From Schlegelella_A sp965246805 (GTDB lineage: Bacteria; Pseudomonadota; Gammaproteobacteria; Burkholderiales; Burkholderiaceae_C): 64,000 nt of DNA. The notes under the pieces were generated by a model that had not been told where the DNA came from, ran no database searches, and saw nothing but the letters and a program-made list of their open reading frames with translations. The DNA is taken from the NCBI GenBank assembly GCA_965246805.1, contig CBDFFO010000006.1, forward strand, positions 620,001 to 684,000, in the 5' to 3' direction. The position numbers and the translations under genes are program-made. Positions 32,922 through 42,306 of the stretch are shown one piece after another; position 1 is the first letter of the stretch, and each line of letters opens with the position of its first letter.

Positions 32922-33884
32922 TCAGAAGTTGCTGTTCTGCTCCGCGAAAAGCGAGGTCACCGATTCGCCGTCGGAAATGCGGCGGATCGTCTCGGCGAAC
33001 AGGAACGAGACCGACAGCTGCCGGATCTTCGGGCAGGCCAGCGCATCGGGGCGCAGCGGGATCGTATCGGTGATGACGACCTCGTCGATCTGCGAACTCA
33101 TGATGCGCTCGACCGCCCCGCCCGAGAAGACCGCGTGCGTGCAATACGAATACACCGCGTGCGCACCCCGTTCCTTCAGCACGTCGGCCGCCTTCACGAG
33201 CGTGCCGGCGGTGTCGATCATGTCGTCCATGATCACGCAGGTGCGGCCTTCGATGTCGCCGATCACGTGCATCACTTCGGAGACGTTGGCCTTCGGACGG
33301 CGCTTGTCGATGATCGCCAGATCGCAACCGGCCTGTTTGGCGAGCGCACGTGCACGCACCACGCCGCCAACGTCGGGCGAGACGATGATGAGATCGTTGT
33401 AGCGCTTTGACTGCAGATCGGAGAGCAGCACCGGCGACGCGTAGATGTTGTCGACCGGGATGTTGAAGAAGCCCTGGATCTGGTCGGCGTGCAGGTCCAT
33501 CGTGAGCAAGCGCTCAACGCCGACGGCTTCCAGCAGGTTCGCGACCACCTTCGCACTGATCGGCACCCGCGTTGATCGCGGGCGGCGGTCCTGGCGCGCG
33601 TAGCCGAAGTAAGGGATCACGGCCGTGATGCGCCGGGCCGACGCGCGCTTCAACGCGTCGACCATGATGCAGAGCTCCATCAGGTTTTCGTGCGTCGGCG
33701 CGCAGGTGGGCTGCACCACGAACACGTCGCGGGCACGCACGTTCTGTTCGATCTCGACCTCGACCTCACCGTCCGAGAAGCGGCCGACCTTCGCCTTGCC
33801 GAGCTCGATGCCGAGGTGCGACGCGATCTGGGCCGAGAGCCCAGGGTTGCCGTTGCCGGTGAAGAGGACGGTGTTGAATAGCAC
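32922..33884 (-). CDS. prs: Ribose-phosphate pyrophosphokinase
   Basis: This 320-residue enzyme forms PRPP from ribose 5-phosphate and ATP, feeding the histidine and nucleotide pathways. Seen: VLFTGNGNPGLSAQIASHLG, FSDGEVEVEIEQNVRARDVFVVQPTCAPTHENLMEL, IPYFGYARQDRRPRSTRVPISAK, DLHADQIQGFF, and the PRPP loop CVIMDDMIDTAGTL. The GTG at 33884 with GGAG upstream gives the family N-terminus; the longer frame runs through the tRNA gene and is not real. Confidence 0.97.
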   Translation of the reverse strand: MLFNTVLFTGNGNPGLSAQIASHLGIELGKAKVGRFSDGEVEVEIEQNVRARDVFVVQPTCAPTHENLMELCIMVDALKRASARRITAVIPYFGYARQDRRPRSTRVPISAKVVANLLEAVGVERLLTMDLHADQIQGFFNIPVDNIYASPVLLSDLQSKRYNDLIIVSPDVGGVVRARALAKQAGCDLAIIDKRRPKANVSEVMHVIGDIEGRTCVIMDDMIDTAGTLVKAADVLKERGAHAVYSYCTHAVFSGGAVERIMSSQIDEVVITDTIPLRPDALACPKIRQLSVSFLFAETIRRISDGESVTSLFAEQNSNF

Positions 33885-33931
33885 GACGACTCCGAGACTA
33901 GCCTCAGCGCTGGAAATCCAGCACCTCGGTC

Positions 33932-34008
33932 TGGCAGGGGAGGAAGGATTCGAACCTTCGCATGCTGGAATCAAAATCCAGTGCCTTAACCAACTTGGCG
34001 ACTCCCCT
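33932..34008 (-). tRNA. tRNA-Gln (TTG)
   Basis: A 77-base cloverleaf including the encoded CCA lies on the minus strand: acceptor stem AGGGGAG/CTCCCCT, anticodon stem-loop CTGGA-TTTTGAT-TCCAG with anticodon TTG, T-arm GGTTCGAATCC. It sits between ispE and prs, as in many Burkholderiales. Confidence 0.96.
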
Positions 34009-34074
34009 ACACCGGTGATGTGCTCGTGCACACCACCTCAAACATGGCGCTTCGCTCGTGCTCTGCGTCGATCT

Positions 34075-34974
34075 TTAGCCGGACGACGGCTGCCGCGTGG
34101 CCCAGCCGTGCAGCGGATGCACGGCGAGGCTTTGGCAGATGCGGCCGACCCAGCCCTCTGGCAGTGTCGGCAGCACGGCGGCTTGCGGGCTATCTCGTTC
34201 GATGCGCGAGAAGACCGCGCTGCCCGAACCCGTCATGCGGCTGTTGCCGAAATGACCCTCGAGCCACACGGCAACGGCCTGCACGCCCGTGCCTCCACCT
34301 GTCTCGTCATCGCTCATCGCTTCGGCTGCAGCCTGCAGGTCGTTCCGACCCGACCCTGCCAAACCCGCTTCGGCGAAACCCTCGACTATATCAGCGCCGT
34401 TTTGCCGCAGGCTCGCGAAGCGCAGAAACACGGACCGGGTGTCGAGGCTTGTCGGCGCTTTTGCGACAGCGAATGCGCAGGGTTCTATGACGACCGCGCG
34501 CAATTCTTCGCCGACGCCACGCGCCCGCGCGTTCTCCCCAAAAATGAAGAACGGCACGTCGGCACCCAGCGCGAGGCCGATGCGCGCCAGTTCCGCGGCG
34601 GAGCGACCCAGCCCCCAGAGGCGATTCAGCGCGAGCAGGGTGGTCGCGGCGTCGGAACTGCCGCCGCCCATGCCGGCGCCGCTGGGCACGCGCTTGTCGA
34701 TCGAGATGTCGGCCCCGTGGCGCGCGTCGTTCGTGGTGGCGCGCAGCGCGCGTGCGGCGCGTAGGCAGAGGTCGTCAGCCGGCAACGGCGGGCCCAGATC
34801 GTGGCGGCGCAGCTGGCCATCGGCGCGGCTTTCGAAATTCAGCGTGTCGCACCAGTCGATCAAGACCATCGTGGTGTCGAGCAGGTGATAGCCGTCGGCG
34901 CGACGGCCGGTCACATGCAGGTGGAGGTTCAGCTTGGCCGGCGCGGCCACGTCGAACAGGGCGTGCAGAGCCAC
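34075..34974 (-). CDS. ispE: 4-diphosphocytidyl-2-C-methyl-D-erythritol kinase
   Basis: This 299-residue GHMP kinase of the MEP isoprenoid pathway supplies precursors for carotenoids and the phytol/geranylgeraniol tail of bacteriochlorophyll. Seen: VAAPAKLNLHLHVTGRRADGYHLL, the ATP motif KRVPSGAGMGGGSSDAA, GADVPFFIFG and MTGSGSAVF. An insertion of about 12 residues (ETGGGTGVQ) lies before AVWLEGHFG. The gene follows lolB, the standard order. Confidence 0.96.
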   Translation of the reverse strand: MALHALFDVAAPAKLNLHLHVTGRRADGYHLLDTTMVLIDWCDTLNFESRADGQLRRHDLGPPLPADDLCLRAARALRATTNDARHGADISIDKRVPSGAGMGGGSSDAATTLLALNRLWGLGRSAAELARIGLALGADVPFFIFGENARARGVGEELRAVVIEPCAFAVAKAPTSLDTRSVFLRFASLRQNGADIVEGFAEAGLAGSGRNDLQAAAEAMSDDETGGGTGVQAVAVWLEGHFGNSRMTGSGSAVFSRIERDSPQAAVLPTLPEGWVGRICQSLAVHPLHGWATRQPSSG

Positions 34975-34980
34975 GGCGCG

Positions 34981-35604
34981 TCACGGCCTTTCGAGTTGGA
35001 TGCGCAGTGTCACCGCGGGTTCGGTCTCGCGTTTGGCGACCAGCGACGACGCCTCGGCAAACCGGCCGAAATCGACCGCCCAACCCAGTTGCCTGAAGCC
35101 ACGTGCATCGGGGTTCGCGGTGCCTGATGGGCCGGATTCGGTCGACACGCTCGCCAGCAGCGGCGCGCTCGGCGCCCCGCGCCAGGGCGCCCCTTGCAAC
35201 CAATCGAAGAGCGCGACCACCGGAACGCTTTCGCCGAGCACGGTCTGCGTCAGCGCGTCGAGGTCGACGAACCGATCGACGCGCCCCGGCGTGTTGAGGC
35301 TCACTTCGCCCGGTGCCCAGCGCGCCTGTGCGAGCACGCTGCCGAGCGGCGTCGACAGATCGAGGCCGCCGCGCTCGGCGTCGCCGCGCAGTTCGAAAGC
35401 GGCCGTCACTGCCCGTGCGGGACCGCTGTCGGACGCATCGATGCGCAAGACGAGCCGGCCGGCATAGGTCTGGCCCTTGACGCTCGTCAGTGCCGGCGGC
35501 GCCGTTGCGCAGCCGACCAGCAGCACGGTCGTGACAGCGAACGCGAACGCGCACTGCCCCCACCGACCGCCGACGCCCGCTCGCGTCGGCGACGCCACTG
35601 TCAC
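34981..35604 (-). CDS. lolB: Outer-membrane lipoprotein LolB
   Basis: The 207-residue protein receives lipoproteins from LolA and inserts them into the outer membrane. It has a signal peptide with lipobox LLVGC (cysteine at about residue 32), YAGRLVLRID, AAFELRGDAERGGLDLSTPLG, LFDWLQGAPW and the end GRFAEASSLVAKRE. Sequence conservation in LolB is low; the position between a TPR gene and ispE is typical and supports the call. Its start overlaps the TPR gene stop (ATGA). Confidence 0.9.
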   Translation of the reverse strand: MTVASPTRAGVGGRWGQCAFAFAVTTVLLVGCATAPPALTSVKGQTYAGRLVLRIDASDSGPARAVTAAFELRGDAERGGLDLSTPLGSVLAQARWAPGEVSLNTPGRVDRFVDLDALTQTVLGESVPVVALFDWLQGAPWRGAPSAPLLASVSTESGPSGTANPDARGFRQLGWAVDFGRFAEASSLVAKRETEPAVTLRIQLERP

Positions 35605-37439
35605 AGATCGACGCGAAGCCGCGCCAGCGTTTCGCGCAGCACGTCGTTGGCCGAATCCTTCGAGCGCCCTTCACGCCACACGCGGCGCGCTTCGTCCGAC
35701 ATGCCGGCGCTCCAAAGCACCTCGCCGAGATGGGCGGCGATCTCTGGATCGGGGCGCGACTGGTAGGCACCGCGCAGCAGGCGGATCGCTTCGTCCTTGT
35801 GGCCGAGGCGGTACTCGACCCAGCCCAGGCTGTCGGTGATGAACGGCTCGCCGGGGCTCAATTCGAGTGCCTTCTGGATCAGCTGGCGCGCTTCCGGCAA
35901 GCGGAGCTTCCGCTCGGCGAGCGAGTAGCCGAGCGCGTTGTACGCGTGCGGGTGGTCGGGCTTCAGCTCGATCACCTTGCGCAGCAGCACTTCCATGTCG
36001 TCGAGGCGGTTGAGCTTTTCGTCGACCATCGCGCGTTCGTAGACCAGGTCGGTGTCGCCCGGGAACGCGAGCGACGCCTTCGCGAGCACCTTCTCGGCCT
36101 CGTTCCATTGCTTCAACCCGCGCAGCAGGTCGGCCTCTGCGACGAGCTTGGCACGCACGTCGTTCGGGCCTTGCTCGGGCACCTTGCGGATGAGCTCGCG
36201 CGCCTCGCCGACCTTGCCCTGGCGTGCCATCAACGACGCACGACGGGCCTGCACCTCGAGTGCGCGTTGCGGACTTTCGATCTTCGCGAGCCAGGCTTCG
36301 GCGCCCTTGAAGTCCTTCTGCTGCTCGGCCGCCTGGGCAAGCAGCAGCCAAGCCTGCGTCAACGCCTGCGCCGGACTCGCCGGCGCATCGTCGTCATCGT
36401 CGTTCACGCTTGGCGTCGACGGCGTGCCGATGTTGCCGCCGGCTTCGATCAGCCGCACGTAGTTCTTCAGCGCCACCGTCGCTTCGGCGGGATGTTTCAG
36501 TTCGAGCTCGAGCGCGCCGAGCGTGAGCCACGGCGGCGCGAGGTCGGGTTGCGACTTCGTGAGCGAATCGAGCTGCACGGCGGCATCGGCAAAGCGCTGC
36601 GTCGTGGCGAGCGCGCGCACGTAATAGAGGCGCACGCCGGTGTCGTCGGGCCTGGCCGCGAGGTGCGCCCGCACGATCGATTCGGCCGCGCTGATTGACG
36701 GCATCAGGTCGAGCGCGAGCAATGCGGGGCCATCGGCAGCCGCGTCGTCACTTGCGGCACTCTGGGCGTAAGCCAGTGCCTTCACCGGATCCGAGGCCGA
36801 GAGCCACGCGCGGCCCATCGCCACCTTTGCTGCGGTACGGGTCGCGGGCGCGTCGGCATACGGCTTGGCCACGCGTTCGACCAACGCCGCGGTCGCGATC
36901 CGATCGGGGTTGCGTGCGAGCAGGCCGGGCAACGACTCGAGCATGCTGGCGCGCTTGTCCGCCGCCGACAGTTCGAGCAGTCTCGAGAGCGGCTCCTGCG
37001 CTTCGCCGCTTCGGCTCATCGCCACCATCATCTGGACCTGGTATCGCAACGCCTCCTGCGATTGCGGCAGCGCTTCGCGCCAGGCCGCGACCGCGTTGTA
37101 GGCTTGCTCGCCGGCACGTGCCTGCAGCGCGATGTCGACGGCGCGGCGAAAGAGCTGCTCGTCTTTCGTGCGGCGCGCCGCGTCGAGCATGACCTGGAAC
37201 GCGGTGCCAGCGTCGCCGCCCCGCAGTTCCATCTCGCCGATCAGCAATTGATAGAACAAGGGCGCGTCGAGCGCGGAATTCGTGACCGGCGGCGTCACGT
37301 CGGCGGCTGGAGACGAAGTCTGTTGCGCGGCCGGTGGCGCTGCCAACGCGGCCGAGCCGACGACCGATGAACCGATCGCCACAGCGACGGCGAGGGTCAG
37401 CGCACGGACCGGGCGTCGCGTGAAACAAGAGGGCGACAT
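35601..37439 (-). CDS. Exported tetratricopeptide-repeat protein
   Basis: The 612-residue protein has a signal peptide (ALTLAVAVAIGSSVVGSAALA). It is followed by a low-complexity linker and helical repeats throughout; clear TPR units lie at about residues 455-590 (LVYERAMVDEKLNRLDDMEVLLRKVIELKPDHPHAYNALGYSLAE and next). It is found upstream of lolB in many betaproteobacteria. Periplasmic scaffold function is likely; partners are unknown. An acidic spacer (NDDDDDA) lies near residue 345. Confidence 0.85.
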   Translation of the reverse strand: MSPSCFTRRPVRALTLAVAVAIGSSVVGSAALAAPPAAQQTSSPAADVTPPVTNSALDAPLFYQLLIGEMELRGGDAGTAFQVMLDAARRTKDEQLFRRAVDIALQARAGEQAYNAVAAWREALPQSQEALRYQVQMMVAMSRSGEAQEPLSRLLELSAADKRASMLESLPGLLARNPDRIATAALVERVAKPYADAPATRTAAKVAMGRAWLSASDPVKALAYAQSAASDDAAADGPALLALDLMPSISAAESIVRAHLAARPDDTGVRLYYVRALATTQRFADAAVQLDSLTKSQPDLAPPWLTLGALELELKHPAEATVALKNYVRLIEAGGNIGTPSTPSVNDDDDDAPASPAQALTQAWLLLAQAAEQQKDFKGAEAWLAKIESPQRALEVQARRASLMARQGKVGEARELIRKVPEQGPNDVRAKLVAEADLLRGLKQWNEAEKVLAKASLAFPGDTDLVYERAMVDEKLNRLDDMEVLLRKVIELKPDHPHAYNALGYSLAERKLRLPEARQLIQKALELSPGEPFITDSLGWVEYRLGHKDEAIRLLRGAYQSRPDPEIAAHLGEVLWSAGMSDEARRVWREGRSKDSANDVLRETLARLRVDL

Positions 37440-37589
37440 CGGAGGCTCCTGAAGCGAACTGGATTCTAGTGTCGGGGTGGCGTTCCGGGAGATTGCGAGG
37501 GCTATGCAAAACGACTGAAGGCCACGAGCAAATCACGGACCTCGTCGGCTCTGACCCGAGCCGCCCGGCGCCTGATGCATGCTTCTCGC

Positions 37590-38408
37590 ATGCCCGAGTT
37601 GCCGGAAGTCGAAGTCACGCGAAGGAGTTTTGCCGAACGCATCCACGGTGCGAAGGTCACGGCCGTGCGCGTCGGCAAGCCGTTGCGCTGGCCGCTCGGG
37701 GTCGATCCGCAGACGCTCGTCGGCGAACGCGTCGGCGAGGTCACGCGGCGCGGCAAGTATCTGTGGGTCGCGCTCGACCATGGTGGGCTGTTGATGCATC
37801 TGGGCATGTCGGGTTCGATCGCGTTCGACGGCGGGGTGCGCGACGCGTCGTTGCACGATCACTTCGACCTCGTCACCACGCGCGGCACGCTGCGGCTCAA
37901 CGACCCGCGGCGTTTCGGCGCGGTCGTCTGGTCGCCGAGCCAGAGCGAAGGGCCGGCCGCGAAGCTGCTCGCGAAGCTCGGCATCGAGCCATTCGATGCC
38001 GGCTTCGACGGCGCCTATCTGCACGCCGCATTGAAGCGCAGGCGCGTCGCGGTGAAGACGGCGCTGCTCGGCGGCGACATCGTCGTCGGCGCCGGCAACA
38101 TCTACGCGTGCGAGGCGCTCTTCGATGCCGGCATCGACCCGCGCACGCGCAGCGACCGCATCAGCAAGCCCCGTGCAGCCCGGCTCGCGCAAGCGGTGCC
38201 CGACGTGCTGACCCGCGCGCTCGGCGCCGGCGGCTCTACGCTGCGCAACTTCCGCGACGCGCACGGCATGGCCGGCGCGTTCCAGGCGATGGCGCGCGTA
38301 TACGGTCGCGCCGGCGAGCCCTGCGTGCGCGGCGATGGAGGCACCGTGCGTCGCATCGTGCAGGGCCAGCGCGCGACCTTCTTCTGCCCGGTGTGCCAGA
38401 AGCGTTGA
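37590..38408 (+). CDS. mutM: Formamidopyrimidine-DNA glycosylase with incomplete zinc finger
   Basis: This 272-residue base-excision enzyme removes 8-oxoguanine. The catalytic N-terminus PELPEVEVTRR is present, as are the lysine in LGVDP region, LMHLGMSGS, NDPRRFGAVVW and GNIYACEALFDAGIDP. The C-terminal zinc finger should have two CxxC pairs. Here the second pair (C266, C269 in FFCPVCQKR) is intact, but the first reads PCVRGDGG, with C245 and no second cysteine. A bidentate acidic replacement (Asp249) is possible. The ATG at 37590 follows the family start. Confidence 0.95.
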   Translation: MPELPEVEVTRRSFAERIHGAKVTAVRVGKPLRWPLGVDPQTLVGERVGEVTRRGKYLWVALDHGGLLMHLGMSGSIAFDGGVRDASLHDHFDLVTTRGTLRLNDPRRFGAVVWSPSQSEGPAAKLLAKLGIEPFDAGFDGAYLHAALKRRRVAVKTALLGGDIVVGAGNIYACEALFDAGIDPRTRSDRISKPRAARLAQAVPDVLTRALGAGGSTLRNFRDAHGMAGAFQAMARVYGRAGEPCVRGDGGTVRRIVQGQRATFFCPVCQKR

Positions 38409-38513
38409 TGCCTGGTGCGCCGTGTGCAACGTCACGGCAGCTTCTCACACGATGAACGCTGCGCATCGACATGCGGCGCTTGAAGGTCGAGACGCGTCGA
38501 CCCTTGCGATACC

Positions 38514-40568
38514 ATGCCCCGATCCTTCGTGACTCGAGCCTCCGGCTCCGCATCGCCGCCCATGCAAGCCTCTTTCGCGACCAGTCTCGATGCCTTGGGC
38601 GGTTGGCGCGCCGGGCTCGGCCGTCGCCTCGAAGACCTCGGCCGATTCCTCGGTGAACACGATCTGGCCGACCCCTCGATCGACACCCAGCTCGAAGCGA
38701 TGCGCGATCGGCTCGGCAACGAGAAGCTAGTCGTCGCTTTCGTCGCCGAGTTCTCACGCGGCAAGTCGGAACTCATCAACGCGATCTTCTTCGCCGACAC
38801 CGGCCGGCGCATCCTTCCGGCCACGCCGGGCCGTACCACGATGTGCCCGGTCGAGCTCGGATGGAACGGCGAAGAGGCCGCCACGCTGCTGCTGCTGCCG
38901 ATCGAAACGAGGCTCGAAGGCCTCTCGCTCGGCGAGCTGCGCGGCCAGCCGCGCGCATGGCGCCGCTTTCCGCTCGACGTGGGCAGCCCCGACGAGCTCG
39001 CCAAATCGCTCGAGGCCGTGACGCGAACCGAATGGGTTTCCGAAGCACAGGCGCGTGCGCTGGGTTTCTGGGACGACCAGAACCCCGACGACAACCCGCC
39101 TGTCGACGAGACCGGCAAGGTCGAGGTGCCGGCCTGGCGTCACGCGCTCATCAACTACCCGCATCCGTTGCTGAAGCAGGGCCTGGTCGTGCTCGACACG
39201 CCGGGCCTGAACGCGATCGGTGCCGAGCCCGAACTCACGTTGAGCCTGCTGCCGAGCGCGCACGCGACGGTCTTCATCCTCGGTGCTGACACTGGCGTCA
39301 CCCGATCCGACCTGTCGATCTGGCGCGACCACCTGGGCGCCCATGCACCGACCCGCTTCGTGGTGCTCAACAAAATCGACGCGCTCGCCGACCCGCTCGC
39401 GACCACCGATCAGATCGACGCGCAGATCCGCATGCAGCAGGCCGACACGGCGCGCACGCTCGGCATCGACGTCGAGCGCGTGTTTCCGCTCTCGGCGCGC
39501 CTCGCGCTGACGGCGCGCGTGCAACGCGATGCCGAGGGCTTCGAGAAGAGCCGCTTGCCGGCGCTCGAAGCCGCACTCGGCGAGCAGCTGTTGCCGCAAC
39601 GCCGGTCGGTGCTCGAGCAGGTGGTGCTGGAAGGCGCGTTGCAGATCGAAACGCAGGTCGCTCGCAAGCTCGGCGACAACCGGAGGCAACTGGCGGAACA
39701 GATGCTCGAGTTGCGCGGCCTGCGCGGCAAGAGCGGCGCGAAAGTGCGGCTGATGTTGAAGCGCATCGATGCCGAAACGGCCGAGTTCGAAGCGTGCACG
39801 TCGATCCTGCAGGCGATGCGCTCGGTGCACGCGCGCATGCTGAAGGAGATGCTCGTGGCGCTTTCATCCGATCGCCTGCGCGACGAAGTGGCGGCGATGC
39901 AGGCAGAAATGGGCAACACCATCTTCAACCTCGGTTCGAAGAAAGCGTTCATCGCGCTCGGCGCGCGCTTGCGCGGCTTGCTCGAAAAGTCGGAAAAGCG
40001 CAGCGTCGAGATCCGCGAGATGCTGACCGCCTCGTTCAGCAAGCTCAACGCCGAATACGGGTTCAGCCTTGCGGTCGGCAAGCCGCTCGACCTGAGCCGC
40101 TTCGAAGCCGAGCTCCGGCTGATCGAGACGAACTACGTGCAGTACCTCGGGCTCACGCTCGCGCTGCGGCTCTCGCAGCCGAAGTTCATGGAGCAGTTCC
40201 GGCGCATGCTGCTGTCGAAGCTGCGCATCGTGTTCGAGAATGCGAGCGGTGAGCTCGAACTCTGGAACAAGGCCGTGTCGGCGCAGGTTGATTCGCAGCT
40301 GCGCGAACGGCGCCGCAGCTTCAAGCGGCGCCGCGAAACGTTGGAGCGCATCCAGTCGGCGTCGAGCGAACTCGAGACGCGGCTTGGCGAAATCGAGGCG
40401 CAGGACACGCGCCTGCAGTCGTTCCACGGCCGCACCGGCGATCTGGCGGCCGCACTCCGCGAGCTCGCGTGCTCGGTGCCGGTCTCGGGCAACGACACCT
40501 ACCAGGCCGTCGACCTGCCGCTCTTCGAAGACGCGGTGCCGGTCGAGCGCGTGCGCGCGCACGCCTGA
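38514..40568 (+). CDS. Dynamin-family large GTPase
   Basis: The 684-residue protein has a bacterial dynamin-like GTPase domain: G1 AEFSRGKSELINAIF near residue 84, a switch threonine in PGRTTMCPVEL, G3 VVLDTPGLNA and G4 VVLNKIDALAD. A long helical stalk follows, with coiled-coil stretches (VLEQVVLEGALQIETQVARKL and later). No clear membrane helix is visible. Members are thought to remodel or protect membranes; the role is not known here. An ATG at 38562 is an alternative start. It lies between mutM and mutY on the same strand. Confidence 0.88.
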   Translation: MPRSFVTRASGSASPPMQASFATSLDALGGWRAGLGRRLEDLGRFLGEHDLADPSIDTQLEAMRDRLGNEKLVVAFVAEFSRGKSELINAIFFADTGRRILPATPGRTTMCPVELGWNGEEAATLLLLPIETRLEGLSLGELRGQPRAWRRFPLDVGSPDELAKSLEAVTRTEWVSEAQARALGFWDDQNPDDNPPVDETGKVEVPAWRHALINYPHPLLKQGLVVLDTPGLNAIGAEPELTLSLLPSAHATVFILGADTGVTRSDLSIWRDHLGAHAPTRFVVLNKIDALADPLATTDQIDAQIRMQQADTARTLGIDVERVFPLSARLALTARVQRDAEGFEKSRLPALEAALGEQLLPQRRSVLEQVVLEGALQIETQVARKLGDNRRQLAEQMLELRGLRGKSGAKVRLMLKRIDAETAEFEACTSILQAMRSVHARMLKEMLVALSSDRLRDEVAAMQAEMGNTIFNLGSKKAFIALGARLRGLLEKSEKRSVEIREMLTASFSKLNAEYGFSLAVGKPLDLSRFEAELRLIETNYVQYLGLTLALRLSQPKFMEQFRRMLLSKLRIVFENASGELELWNKAVSAQVDSQLRERRRSFKRRRETLERIQSASSELETRLGEIEAQDTRLQSFHGRTGDLAAALRELACSVPVSGNDTYQAVDLPLFEDAVPVERVRAHA

Positions 40569-40643
40569 GCGCGGCGCGATCGTTCGACAAGACGTTTTCG
40601 CGCCTGCTCGCCGCAGCCGCGCGGCCTCGATTCCCGTCTGCCC

Positions 40644-41735
40644 TTGAACCGCAGCACGGACGTTCCTTTCGCCGAGCGCGTCATCACCTGGCAACGCCGC
40701 CACGGACGCCACGCCTTGCCGTGGCAGCGCACGCGCGACCCGTACCGCGTGTGGCTCTCCGAAGTGATGCTGCAGCAGACCCAGGTGACGACGGTGATCG
40801 ACTACTACGCGCGCTTCCTCGAGCGCTTCCCCGACGTCGCCGCATTGGCCGCGGCGTCGCAGGACGACGTGCTGGCGCAGTGGAGCGGGCTCGGCTACTA
40901 CAGTCGCGCGCGCCACTTGCATCGATGCGCGCAGATCGTCGTCGCCGAACATGGCGGCGCGTTTCCGGACACCAGTGACGCGTTGAGCTCGCTGCCCGGC
41001 ATCGGGCGCTCGACGGCCGCCGCGATCGCCGCGTTCTGCTTCGGCGAGCGCGTCGCGATCCTCGACGGCAACGTCAAGCGCGTGATCGCGCGCGTGCTCG
41101 CGTTCGAAGGTGATCTCGCCGATGCCGCGCCGCTCGGCGCGTTGTGGGATCGCGCGACCGCGCTGTTGCCCGCCGGCGAAGGCATCGAGTCGTACACGCA
41201 AGGCTTGATGGACCTCGGCGCCACGGTCTGCACCACGAGAGCGCCGGCGTGCCTGCTGTGTCCGATGGAGCCGGTGTGCGCTGCCGCCCAGGCCGGCACG
41301 CAGACGAGGTACCCGATCAAGTCGCGGCGCCTGAAGCGCGGCCGTCGCGAGCACGTGTGGCTCTGGCTCGAATGGCGCGACCGGGCTTGGCTCGTGCAGC
41401 GTTCGCAACGCGGCGTGTGGGCAGGTCTCTGGAGCCTGCCCGAGTTCGACGACATCGCCGCGTTCGCCGACGCAAACGATGGCTGGCCCGGCTTCGGCGC
41501 AAGCCTGCCGAGCTTCACGCACACGCTCACGCACCTCGACTGGACCTTGCACCCATTGCGCTGGACCCTGCCGACCGAGACCGCCACAGCGCGCGTCGCG
41601 ACGATCACCGAGCGCTGGCCTGCCGGCCGATGGTTCATGCGCGACGAGGCGCTGGCGGCCGCTCTGCCGGCACCGCTTCGCGTCGTGCTCAGCTCGAGAT
41701 GGACACCGCGTTCTGCCGCAGCACCGAGTCGATGA
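40644..41735 (+). CDS. mutY: A/G-specific adenine DNA glycosylase
   Basis: The 363-residue enzyme removes adenine mispaired with 8-oxoguanine, completing the GO system with mutM. Seen: WLSEVMLQQTQVTTVI with the catalytic glutamate, the helix-hairpin-helix LSSLPGIGRSTAAAIAAF, the catalytic aspartate in LDGNVKRV, the [4Fe-4S] pattern Cx6Cx2Cx5C in CTTRAPACLLCPMEPVC, and a C-terminal NUDIX-like MutT domain. The start is TTG (40644). Its 3' end overlaps the convergent LON-domain gene by 47 bases. Confidence 0.97.
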   Translation: MNRSTDVPFAERVITWQRRHGRHALPWQRTRDPYRVWLSEVMLQQTQVTTVIDYYARFLERFPDVAALAAASQDDVLAQWSGLGYYSRARHLHRCAQIVVAEHGGAFPDTSDALSSLPGIGRSTAAAIAAFCFGERVAILDGNVKRVIARVLAFEGDLADAAPLGALWDRATALLPAGEGIESYTQGLMDLGATVCTTRAPACLLCPMEPVCAAAQAGTQTRYPIKSRRLKRGRREHVWLWLEWRDRAWLVQRSQRGVWAGLWSLPEFDDIAAFADANDGWPGFGASLPSFTHTLTHLDWTLHPLRWTLPTETATARVATITERWPAGRWFMRDEALAAALPAPLRVVLSSRWTPRSAAAPSR

Positions 41736-42306
41736 GCCCGAGCCGCTCGAGCGGGTTCGTCATCTCCATCAGCATCTGCTTGCCATCGAGATCAATCGGC
41801 AGCATCTCGCACCAGCGGTTGGCGACCCAGCCCGCGTCGTCGAAGCGGTAGGGCGCGAGGAACGGCTTCGCGCCTTGCGCCTCGATGCTCTCGATCGCGC
41901 GGCGCAGGGTGTCGACGGCATTCTCGAACATCGGGCCGGGCGCCGTCACCTCATCGTCGGGCAGTGGCTCGACCGTGCCGAGCCAGAGGCCGTCGGCCTG
42001 TTGTCGGCTCGACACGAGCCGAAACCGTTGCCGTCCAGCGCAGCGCAATTCGAGAATGCCGGGCTGCGTGGCGTCGACATCGATGAGCTCGGCGAACGTG
42101 CCGACCGGGCGCAGAGACACACCCTCGGCCGACTTCGTTTCGGTGCCGGTCGCGAGGCCGATCACGCCGAACGGGGTGCCGCTGCGCATGCAGGTCGAGA
42201 CCATGTCGAGGTAGCGCGACTCGAACACCTTGAGTGCGAGCAGGCTGCCCGGGAAGTAGACCGTCTGCAGCGGAAAGAGCGGCAGCTCGCGGCTGGTCGT
42301 CTCCAT
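41689..42306 (-). CDS. LON N-terminal (substrate-binding) domain protein
   Basis: The 205-residue protein is a lone LON substrate-binding domain without ATPase or protease parts: ELPLFPLQTVYFPGSLLALKVFESRYLDMVSTCM, FGVIGLATGTE, GTFAELIDVD and the helical C-terminus. The ATG at 42306 overlaps the rapZ stop (TGATG); an in-frame ATG six bases earlier is possible. Stand-alone members are common near rapZ in betaproteobacteria. Function is unknown. Confidence 0.92.
   Translation of the reverse strand: METTSRELPLFPLQTVYFPGSLLALKVFESRYLDMVSTCMRSGTPFGVIGLATGTETKSAEGVSLRPVGTFAELIDVDATQPGILELRCAGRQRFRLVSSRQQADGLWLGTVEPLPDDEVTAPGPMFENAVDTLRRAIESIEAQGAKPFLAPYRFDDAGWVANRWCEMLPIDLDGKQMLMEMTNPLERLGLIDSVLRQNAVSISS

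Noticed and set aside
33885..34031. In-frame N-terminal extension of prs
   Set aside because: It reads through the tRNA-Gln gene on the same strand. The family start fits the GTG at 33884 with GGAG upstream.
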